From the NCBI RefSeq assembly GCF_028714215.1, contig NZ_JAQTMS010000052.1, positions 1 to 35,419 on the forward strand: a stretch of DNA of 35,419 bases, in the 5' to 3' direction. Source of the stretch: Rhodoferax sp. (GTDB taxonomy: Bacteria; Pseudomonadota; Gammaproteobacteria; Burkholderiales; Burkholderiaceae_C). The translations under genes and the position numbers were made by a program. Positions 8,439 through 15,021 of the stretch are shown piece by piece. The number at the start of each line of letters is the position of its first letter. Position 1 is the stretch's first letter. The notes under the pieces are model-generated. The model searched no databases. It was not told the origin of the DNA and worked only from the letters and a program-made list of their open reading frames with translations.

Positions 8439-8470
8439 GTTTATAGAAAATATGCGATTTACAGATAAAC
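8439..8470. promoter_or_regulatory. Candidate LysR operator in divergent AT-rich intergenic region
   Basis: The 90-base gap between the divergent LysR and dehydrogenase genes is strikingly AT-rich for this genome. It holds GTTTAT (8439-8444) and ATAAAC (8465-8470) as inverted arms with a 20-base spacer. Several LysR-type T-N11-A half sites could be drawn here. The location is the expected binding region; the exact site is a guess. Confidence 0.35.
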
Positions 8471-8519
8471 AATCGAAGCGCAAACTGGTTTTCCTGCTTT
8501 CTTTTGCCCCCTGCCCTTC

Positions 8520-9539
8520 ATGATGAATACCCAGAACCCTGATCTGCCCGCGCCACCCGATCAACCCGGCGGCCTGCCCAAACCGTCACAAGCGTCGGCG
8601 CTGGTGGTGGGCGGCGGCACCATGGGGGCCGACGTCGCCCTGGTGCTGGCGCGCGCCGGTTGCCATACCGTGGTGCTGGAGCCGGCAACGGCGCGCCGCC
8701 AAGCCCTTGATGCCTATTTCACCAACGGCCTGCGCACATTGGGGGCCCCGCAGCAGCGCGACCGGCTGCACGCTTGCGCGTCGCTGGACCAGGTCGACTG
8801 GCCGGCCATCGATCTGGTGATTGAATGCATCCCGGAGCAACTGGCGTTGAAGCAGGCGCTGTTTGCCGAATTGCTGCGGCGCGCCCGTCCGGATACCTTG
8901 TTGTGCAGCAACAGTTCGAGCTTTCCGATCTCCGCCATTGCGCTAGGCCTGGACAGCGCGCAGCGCATGCTGGGCCTGCATTTCTTCATGCCGGCGCACC
9001 TGGTGCCGCTGGTCGAGGTGGTGCTGGGCGAACGCACTGCCGCCGCCCTGGCCGACGCCTTGTCGGCCTTCATGCGCGGCTGCGGCATGGTACCGGTGCT
9101 GGTGCGCAAAGACCTGCCCGGATTTCTCGCCAACCGACTGCAGCACGCGCTGGCGCGCGAAGCCTTTGCCATGATCGATGCCGGTGTCGCCACGCCGGAG
9201 GATGTCGACGCCGCTGTGCGTTTTGGCTTCGGTTTCCGTTTTCTGGCGGCCGGTCCGGTGTTGCAGCGCGATCATGCCGGCATCGACGTGCACTGCGCGG
9301 CGGCGGCAACCATCTACCCGTCGCTGGCCACCAACACGTTGCCGGCCAAGGCACTGTCGGAGCGTGTTGCCAGCGGCCGGTTGGGCATGAAGACAGGGCA
9401 AGGCTTCTTTCCCTGGACAGCTGAGGCGATCAGCGCCGAACGGCAGCGTTACGACGCCTTGCTGCGCTCCGGCCTGCGCCTGCTGGCGTCCGAGTTGCCG
9501 CCCATTGAAGACAGCACAGTAGAAGGGAAAACACCATGA
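8520..9539 (+). CDS. 3-hydroxyacyl-CoA dehydrogenase-family 3-hydroxy acid dehydrogenase
   Basis: 339 residues. After a Pro-rich leader, the NAD-binding fold shows GGGTMG at residues 31-36 and the ribose-binding Glu54. The catalytic residues of the family are in place: Ser132 in SNSSSFP, His154 in LGLHFFMP, Glu166 in LVPLVEV and Asn205 in LPGFLANRL. The C-terminal domain is helical and single. The family oxidises 3-hydroxyacyl-CoAs but also free 3-hydroxy acids such as L-gulonate and L-carnitine. The stop overlaps the BKACE start (ATGA at 9536-9539), strongly suggesting that the dehydrogenase makes the beta-keto acid that BKACE cleaves. No good ribosome site precedes the ATG at 8520. A second ATG lies directly after it. 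Confidence 0.87.
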   Translation: MMNTQNPDLPAPPDQPGGLPKPSQASALVVGGGTMGADVALVLARAGCHTVVLEPATARRQALDAYFTNGLRTLGAPQQRDRLHACASLDQVDWPAIDLVIECIPEQLALKQALFAELLRRARPDTLLCSNSSSFPISAIALGLDSAQRMLGLHFFMPAHLVPLVEVVLGERTAAALADALSAFMRGCGMVPVLVRKDLPGFLANRLQHALAREAFAMIDAGVATPEDVDAAVRFGFGFRFLAAGPVLQRDHAGIDVHCAAAATIYPSLATNTLPAKALSERVASGRLGMKTGQGFFPWTAEAISAERQRYDALLRSGLRLLASELPPIEDSTVEGKTP

Positions 9540-10357
9540 GCAGCTCGCCCCTGATCCTGACGGTGGCCCCCAACGGCGCCTACAAGACGCCGGCCCAGCA
9601 TCCGGCCGTGCCGCTGACGCCGGCAGCCCTGGCCAGCACCGCGCGCGAATGCCTGGATGTGGGCGCGGCCATGCTGCACCTGCATGTACGCAAGCCCGAC
9701 GGCAGCCACAGCCTGGAGGCCCAGGACTACCGGGCCGCGACCGCCGCCGTGCGCCGGGCCGTGGGGCAGGAGATGGTGCTCCAGATCACCACCGAGGCAG
9801 CACAGGTCTATGCGCCAGCGGCGCAGATGGCAGTGGTGCGCGCTGTGCAGCCCGAGGCGGTATCGGTGGGCCTGCGCGAGCTGCGTCGGCCGGAGGTCGC
9901 TGACGAAACGCTGGCCGCGTTCTTCAACTGGCTGATTGAGGCCGACATCATGACCCAGGTGATCCTGTACGACCAAGCCGATGTACTTGACTGGCAAGCG
10001 CTGCGCGCACGCGGCGTCATTCCGGATGGAAAGTGGTTCCTGCTGTTCGTGCTGGGCCGCTACAGCGCCGGCCAGACTTCGTCGCCGACCGATCTGCTGC
10101 CCTTCCTGGCCAGCCACGACGGCGCTTATCCCTGGGCCATGTGCGCCTTCGGCGCGCAGGAACACGCTTGCGCCATCGCCGCGGCGGCGCTGGGCGGCCA
10201 CGCCCGCGTCGGCTTCGAAAACAATCTGCTGTTGCGCGACGGCACGACCGCACCCAACAATGCCGCCCTGGCGCACCAGGTGGTCGAAGGCGCCGCGGCG
10301 CTGAATCGACCACTGGCCAGCGCCGACCAGATCCGCGCCCAGTTCCGGCGCGCCTGA
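9536..10357 (+). CDS. Beta-keto acid cleavage enzyme (BKACE, DUF849)
   Basis: 273 residues, a typical size. BKACEs are zinc TIM-barrel enzymes that condense a beta-keto acid with acetyl-CoA and release a CoA ester plus acetoacetate, or an equivalent pair. Visible hallmarks are LTVAPNGAYKT at the N-terminus, the zinc-binding pair His48 and His50 in LHLHVRKPDG, and Glu228 in ARVGFENNLLL, which matches the catalytic glutamate of the lysine-fermentation enzyme Kce. A GAAGGG ribosome site lies inside the previous gene. Translational coupling to the dehydrogenase gives a two-step route from a 3-hydroxy acid to a CoA-activated fragment. The real substrate is not known; carnitine is possible but the usual thioesterase neighbour is missing. 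Confidence 0.9.
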   Translation: MSSSPLILTVAPNGAYKTPAQHPAVPLTPAALASTARECLDVGAAMLHLHVRKPDGSHSLEAQDYRAATAAVRRAVGQEMVLQITTEAAQVYAPAAQMAVVRAVQPEAVSVGLRELRRPEVADETLAAFFNWLIEADIMTQVILYDQADVLDWQALRARGVIPDGKWFLLFVLGRYSAGQTSSPTDLLPFLASHDGAYPWAMCAFGAQEHACAIAAAALGGHARVGFENNLLLRDGTTAPNNAALAHQVVEGAAALNRPLASADQIRAQFRRA

Positions 10358-10378
10358 GCCCGCCATCGACGTGCAATA

Positions 10379-11083
10379 TCAGGTCGGCTTGAAGTGGTGG
10401 GTATGCGCGGCCAGGTAGGCATCGCGCGAGGGCAGCAGATGCTGCTTGCACAAGGCGACCAGCGCTTTGCGCTGGCCTTCGCGCAGCGCCTCTATCATGC
10501 GCCAGTGCTCGCTGCGGGAGCGCTCCCGGTAGTCGGCGGCGATCAACGCGCCAAAGCGTATCGGATGCGTCTGGCGCGCGTACTCGGCGATCGCGCGCTG
10601 CAGCGTCTGATTGCCGGTCAGTTCAAAAAAGGCCTGATGAAACGCCAGATTCTCCCGGAACACGCGCGGCGCGCTGCCAGCCCGCACCGCCGCGTCATGC
10701 CGCGCCTGAATCGCAACCAGGCGCTCCAGTGCAGCCGGCGCAACGGGCAGTGCAATCAGGCGCGCCGCTTCGCTTTCGAGCAGCGCGCGCACGGCATACA
10801 GTTCCACCACTTCCTTGCCGCTGAAGGAACGCACCAGCGCACCCACGTTCCTGCGCCGCTCGATCAGCCCCATGCGCTCCAGCCTGGCCAGCACTTCACG
10901 CACCGCATGACGCTTGCTGTCGAAGCGCCGCATCAGTTCATCCTCGGTCAGCCGCTCGCGCGGATGCAGGCGGCCAAAGACGATGTCTTCTTCCAGCGTC
11001 GCCGTGATGGCGGCCAGCGGGCTGTCCGGGTCGCTGTCGACACCGCTGGCAGGGTCAGGCAAATGGGGCGGATGGGTCTTCAT
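10379..11083 (-). CDS. GntR-family regulator, FCD (FadR-like) subfamily
   Basis: 234 residues. The N-terminal winged helix is seen in LEEDIVFGRLHPRERLTEDELMRRF, followed by AVREVLARLERMGLIERRRNVGALVRSFS. The rest is an all-helical FCD effector domain with an ENLAFHQAFFELTGN segment and two later His residues (SEHW, KQHL) that usually bind a metal and the ligand carboxylate. It starts 18 bases after the dehydratase stop, so it is co-transcribed with that gene and probably represses it and the divergent binding protein until the sugar acid or its product appears. It converges with the BKACE gene, 21 bases apart. Confidence 0.92.
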   Translation of the reverse strand: MKTHPPHLPDPASGVDSDPDSPLAAITATLEEDIVFGRLHPRERLTEDELMRRFDSKRHAVREVLARLERMGLIERRRNVGALVRSFSGKEVVELYAVRALLESEAARLIALPVAPAALERLVAIQARHDAAVRAGSAPRVFRENLAFHQAFFELTGNQTLQRAIAEYARQTHPIRFGALIAADYRERSRSEHWRMIEALREGQRKALVALCKQHLLPSRDAYLAAHTHHFKPT

Positions 11084-11101
11084 GCTGTCGGTCGGCGGCG
11101 C

Positions 11102-12883
11102 CTATTTGGCACCGGGGATGGTCTGGCGCGTCGTCGGCGCGCGCAGGAAATCGAAGTCCACGCCCTGGTCCGCCTGCGTCACGCTCTGCAGGAAAAGCTT
11201 GCGATAGCCGCGTTCGGCAGTGGGGCGCGCCACCGGGTTGGCCTGGGTCCGCGCGGCCAGCTCTTCTTCGGAGATCAGCAGGCTCAGTTCGCGCCGGGCC
11301 ACGCTGAGGCGGATCCGGTCGCCGCTGCGCACCTGCGCCAGCGGCCCGCCGATGGCGGCCTCGGGCGTCACATGCAGCACGATGGTGCCGGCCGCCGTGC
11401 CACTCATGCGACCGTCGGAAATCCGCACCATGTCCTTGACGCCGGCGCGCGCCAGCTTCATCGGGATCGGCAGGTAGCCGGCTTCGGGCATGCCCGGCGC
11501 GCCCACCGGACCGATGTTCTTCAAGACCAGGATATCGTCGGCATGGACGTCCAGCGCCGGATCGTCGATGCGCCGGGCCATGTCCTGCACGTTCTCGAAC
11601 ACCACCGCGCGGCCTTCATGCTCCATCAGCGCCGGCGCTGCCGCCGACTGCTTGATGATGGCGCCACCAGGCGCCAGATTGCCTTGCAGCACCGCAATGC
11701 CGCCTTGCGGATAGATCGGATTCGACAGCGGCCGTACCACGTCCTGCGCAAAACCGGGGCCGGCGCGTGCTATCTCCTGGCCCAGCGTTCTGCCGGTGAC
11801 GGTCAGGGCGTCCAGATGCAACAGCGGCTTGAGTTCGCGCAGCAGGGTCGCCATGCCACCGGCCTTGTGGAAATCTTCCATGTAATGCTGGCCCGAGGGC
11901 TTCAGGTCCAGCAGCACGGGCGTCTCAAGGCTCATGCGATCGAGCGCCTTCAGGTCGACCGCGAAGCCCAGGCGCCCGGCAATCGCCGTCAAGTGCACTA
12001 TGCCGTTGCTGGAGCCGCCAATCGCCAGCAGCACGCGCATGGCGTTCTCAAACGCCTGGGCGGTCAGGATGCGGTCTATCGTCAAGCCGCTGCCGGCCAT
12101 CTGCACCGCCAGGGTGCCGGTCTCCTCGGCAATGCGGATGCGGTCGGCCGTCACGGCCGGGGCGCTGGCGCCGCCCGGCACCATCATGCCCAGGGCCTCG
12201 GCCAGGCAGGCCATGGTGCTGGCAGTGCCCATCACCGAGCAGGTGCCGACGCTGGCAACCAGTTGATTGTTGACGGCGCTGATTTCCTCGGCATCGATCT
12301 GGTCGGCCCGGTACTGGCCCCAGAAACGCCGGCAATCGGTGCAGGCGCCTACCCGCTCGGAGCGGTGCGAGCCGGTCAGCATGGAGCCGGTCACCAGCTG
12401 AATGGTCGGAATGCCGGCCGAGGCGGCGCCCATCAGTTGCGCTGGCAGCGTCTTGTCGCAGCCGCCGATCAGGACCACCGCGTCCATCGGCTGGGCCCGA
12501 ATCATTTCCTCGGTATCCATGGCCATCAGGTTGCGCAGGTACATGCTGGTCGGCTGCGAAAAGCTTTCATGCAGCGAGATCGTCGGGAAGTCCATCGGCA
12601 GGCCGCCAGCCAGCAGGATGCCGCGCTTGACCGCCTCTATCAGCTGCGGCGCGTTGCCGTGGCACGGGTTGTAGGCGCTGGCGGTGTTGGCGATGCCAAT
12701 CACCGGACGCTCCAGCGCACGCTCGGTGTAGCCGGCACCCTTGATGAAGGCTTTGCGCAAGAACAGGGAAAAACCCTTGTCGCCGTAATCGGTCAAGCCC
12801 TTGGCCAAGCCGGATGCGGCGTCCTCGGGTTTCGTGACATGGGACGCCATGCGGCTGGAGGATTCTGGTTTTTTCATGTCCAT
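11102..12883 (-). CDS. IlvD/Edd-family dehydratase, sugar-acid type
   Basis: 593 residues, the normal family length. These iron-sulfur enzymes remove water from 2,3-dihydroxy acids: branched-chain precursors (IlvD), 6-phosphogluconate (Edd) or aldonic acids. Cluster cysteines are visible: Cys74 (YNPCHGN), Cys142 (GGCDKT) and Cys215 (VGTCSVMGTASTM); the catalytic-loop serine is in GRMSGTAAGTIVLHV. The GACTDCRRFWGQYRADQI stretch and GTCSVMGTASTM are typical of pentonate/hexonate dehydratases rather than true IlvD, so I give no ilvD symbol. It is co-transcribed with the GntR gene and diverges from a Bug carboxylate-binding protein, both of which favour a catabolic sugar-acid role. MDMKK start at 12883 has no clear ribosome site; 12877 is an alternative. 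Confidence 0.92.
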   Translation of the reverse strand: MDMKKPESSSRMASHVTKPEDAASGLAKGLTDYGDKGFSLFLRKAFIKGAGYTERALERPVIGIANTASAYNPCHGNAPQLIEAVKRGILLAGGLPMDFPTISLHESFSQPTSMYLRNLMAMDTEEMIRAQPMDAVVLIGGCDKTLPAQLMGAASAGIPTIQLVTGSMLTGSHRSERVGACTDCRRFWGQYRADQIDAEEISAVNNQLVASVGTCSVMGTASTMACLAEALGMMVPGGASAPAVTADRIRIAEETGTLAVQMAGSGLTIDRILTAQAFENAMRVLLAIGGSSNGIVHLTAIAGRLGFAVDLKALDRMSLETPVLLDLKPSGQHYMEDFHKAGGMATLLRELKPLLHLDALTVTGRTLGQEIARAGPGFAQDVVRPLSNPIYPQGGIAVLQGNLAPGGAIIKQSAAAPALMEHEGRAVVFENVQDMARRIDDPALDVHADDILVLKNIGPVGAPGMPEAGYLPIPMKLARAGVKDMVRISDGRMSGTAAGTIVLHVTPEAAIGGPLAQVRSGDRIRLSVARRELSLLISEEELAARTQANPVARPTAERGYRKLFLQSVTQADQGVDFDFLRAPTTRQTIPGAK

Positions 12884-12886
12884 TGG

Positions 12887-12910
12887 ATTATTGATAATAT
12901 GGTCAATATT
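12887..12910. promoter_or_regulatory. Candidate GntR operator between dehydratase and Bug genes
   Basis: ATTGA (12890-12894) and TCAAT (12903-12907) form an inverted pair within a longer imperfect palindrome centred at 12898/12899, in an AT-rich patch of an otherwise GC-rich region. It sits immediately before the dehydratase start codon and in the divergent gap to the Bug gene. Size and position suit a dimeric FCD-type GntR repressor encoded two genes away. Shown by symmetry only. Confidence 0.45.
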
Positions 12911-12989
12911 AAACCAGGTGGCTCCAGCAGCCGTTTGGCCAGCACTTCGTTTTCACCCCGCTCATTCTGAAACAACAAAGGAGATCACC

Positions 12990-14000
12990 TTGAAATTGCA
13001 CCCTGCCCTTCTGAAAACATCCCGCGCCCGACGCATCCTGCTGGCGGGCCTGGCCGCCAGCGCCCTACTGGGCGTGACCGGGCCGGTCATGGCCCAGGAC
13101 TATCCCAATAAAGTGATCAAGTTGATCGTGCCCTATCCGCCGGGCGGCGCCACCGACGTGATCGGGCGCGTGATGGCGCAAAAGCTGTCCGGCGCCTTGG
13201 GCCAGCAGGTGATCGTCGACAACCGCGCCGGTGCCGCCGGCAGCATAGGCGCGGCGGCCGTGGCGGCGGCGGCGCCGGACGGCTACACGCTGCTGATGGG
13301 CGCCATGACCAGCCATTCGATCAGCGCGGTGCTGTACAAGAAGGTGGTCAATTTCGACATGGACAAGAGCTTCGCGCCGGTGGCCATCGTCGGCTCGGTG
13401 CCGCTGCTGTTTGTCGTCAACCCATCGATCAAGGCCAACACCTTGCCGGAATTCATCGCACTGGCCAAATCCAAACCCGGCAAGCTGAGCTTTGCTTCCG
13501 CCGGCAATGGCTCGCCGCAGCACCTGGCCGGTGAAATGTTCCAGCGCATGGCCGGCGTGCAGATGCTGCATGTGCCGTACAAGGGCAGTGGCCCGGCCAT
13601 GACCGACCTGATGGGTGGCCAGGTTGACTGCATGATAGAAACCGCGCCGGCCGCGCAAGCTCACATCAAGGGCGGCAAACTGCGCGCCATCGCCGCCGCA
13701 TCGGCGCAGCGCGTGGCGACCCTGCCGGAGGTACCGACCGCCACCGAAGCCGGCCTGAAAGGCTTTGAAGTCAGCTCCATGTTCGGTATTGCCGCGCCGG
13801 CCGGCACGCCGGCAGCCATCATCGGCAAGCTCAACCTGGCGCTGAAAGCCATCCTGAGCCAGCAGGACGTGAAGGATTCGCTGCTGGCGCAGGGCGTCAT
13901 CGCCAGCTACACGACGCCGGAGGAAGCCACGGTCGCGCTGCACAACGAAAGCGCCAAGTGGGCGAAAGTCATCCTGGACGGAAACATCAAGCCGGAGTAG
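12990..14000 (+). CDS. Bug-family (tripartite tricarboxylate transporter) substrate-binding protein
   Basis: 336 residues from a TTG start at 12990, chosen because AAAGGAG precedes it by six bases and the protein then begins with a proper signal peptide (Arg-rich start, hydrophobic LLAGLAASALLGV, cleavage after VMA). The mature protein opens with DYPNKVIKLIVPYPPGGATD, a diagnostic Bug-family pattern, and contains APDGYTLLMG and HVPYKGSGPAMTDLMGGQVD. Bug proteins bind carboxylates in the periplasm. No TctA/TctB membrane genes lie nearby, which is usual for this family in Burkholderiales, where many orphan Bug proteins exist. It is divergent from the sugar-acid dehydratase, so both probably respond to the same acid. 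Confidence 0.93.
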   Translation: MKLHPALLKTSRARRILLAGLAASALLGVTGPVMAQDYPNKVIKLIVPYPPGGATDVIGRVMAQKLSGALGQQVIVDNRAGAAGSIGAAAVAAAAPDGYTLLMGAMTSHSISAVLYKKVVNFDMDKSFAPVAIVGSVPLLFVVNPSIKANTLPEFIALAKSKPGKLSFASAGNGSPQHLAGEMFQRMAGVQMLHVPYKGSGPAMTDLMGGQVDCMIETAPAAQAHIKGGKLRAIAAASAQRVATLPEVPTATEAGLKGFEVSSMFGIAAPAGTPAAIIGKLNLALKAILSQQDVKDSLLAQGVIASYTTPEEATVALHNESAKWAKVILDGNIKPE

Positions 14001-14052
14001 CAGACCGTCCAGCCAATTCCGCTGCTCGTCGCAAAGCCGCCGCCTTGATCAT

Positions 14053-14098
14053 GGCCAGGAGGTACATTTAGCATCTTTCCTGGCCGGGGAATTTCCCC
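14053..14098. promoter_or_regulatory. Two adjacent inverted repeats before the ABC/M1-peptidase operon
   Basis: GGCCAGGA (14053-14060) and TCCTGGCC (14078-14085) are perfect 8-base arms around a 17-base loop. Directly next to them is GGGGAA-T-TTCCCC (14086-14098), a perfect 6-base-arm palindrome. Both lie in the 121-base gap before the ATPase gene. No T-run follows either, so a simple terminator for the upstream gene is less likely than operator sites or a leader RNA structure. Confidence 0.4.
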
Positions 14099-14121
14099 AC
14101 AAGCAAGCAAAAGGGTTCGAT

Positions 14122-15012
14122 ATGCTTTCGATCAAGGCGCTCAACAAGACCTATGGCAACGGCGTGCAGGCACTCAAGGAGGTCAGCCTGGAGATTCCCA
14201 CCGGCCTGTACGGCTTGCTAGGCCCCAACGGCGCCGGCAAGTCGTCCCTGATGCGCACCATCGCAACCCTGCAGGAACCCGACAGCGGCAGCATCCATTT
14301 CGACGGCATCGATGTCCTGCTTGACAAGGAAGGCCTGCGCCGCCAGCTGGGCTACCTGCCGCAGGACTTTGGCGTCTATCCCAAAGTCAGTGCCGAAGAC
14401 CTGCTGAGTCACTTCGCCGTCTTGAAAGGCCTGACCCGGCGCGCCGAGCGCAAGGAGATGGTGGAAGGGCTGCTGCGCCAGACCAATTTGTGGGAGGCAC
14501 GCAAACGCAAACTGGGGACTTTTTCCGGCGGCATGCGTCAGCGTTTCGGCATTGCGCAGGCTCTGCTGGGGGCGCCGCGGCTGGTGATCGTGGACGAACC
14601 GACGGCCGGCCTGGACCCCGATGAGCGCAACCGCTTCCTGAATTTGCTGGCCGAGATCGGCGAGCAGGTGGTGGTGATGCTGTCGACCCATATCGTCGCC
14701 GACGTGACCGACTTGTGCCCGCACATGGCGATGATCGTGAAGGGCCAGGTCTTGTTGCAGGGCGAGCCGCAGGCCGCCATTGAGATGCTCAAGGACAAGG
14801 TCTGGCGCAAGCGCGTCAGCAAGGCGGCCTTGACCGAATACCAGCAGCGCTTCAATGTGCTGTCGTCACGCCTGGTGGCCGGCCAGCCGCAAATCAATGT
14901 GCACGCCGACAGCCAGCCCGACGACGGTTTTGAGCAGGTCGAGCCGGATCTGGAGGATGTCTATTTCCTGAAGATACGCGCCAGTCAGTCGGCCCAGTCC
15001 GCGCTGGCCTAG
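14122..15012 (+). CDS. ABC transporter ATP-binding protein (ABC-2 type)
   Basis: 296 residues. Walker A GPNGAGKSS is at about residues 34-42, the signature FSGGMRQR at 134-141, and Walker B ends in Asp158-Glu159 followed by PTAGLDP. The variant FSGGMRQRFGIAQALLG is characteristic of NatA/CcmA-like ATPases serving ABC-2 membrane partners, in which substrates usually move outward. The C-terminal 90 residues form an accessory region of unknown role. The next gene starts 9 bases later and encodes the membrane partner fused to a peptidase. A single inverted-repeat cluster lies upstream. Confidence 0.93.
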   Translation: MLSIKALNKTYGNGVQALKEVSLEIPTGLYGLLGPNGAGKSSLMRTIATLQEPDSGSIHFDGIDVLLDKEGLRRQLGYLPQDFGVYPKVSAEDLLSHFAVLKGLTRRAERKEMVEGLLRQTNLWEARKRKLGTFSGGMRQRFGIAQALLGAPRLVIVDEPTAGLDPDERNRFLNLLAEIGEQVVVMLSTHIVADVTDLCPHMAMIVKGQVLLQGEPQAAIEMLKDKVWRKRVSKAALTEYQQRFNVLSSRLVAGQPQINVHADSQPDDGFEQVEPDLEDVYFLKIRASQSAQSALA

Positions 15013-15021
15013 GAGCTCAGC

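Noticed and set aside
10394..12970. Very long plus-strand open frame (858 codons) across the GntR and dehydratase genes
   Set aside because: It is antisense to two genes with intact catalytic or DNA-binding motifs, and its product is a low-complexity His/Arg/Gln string.
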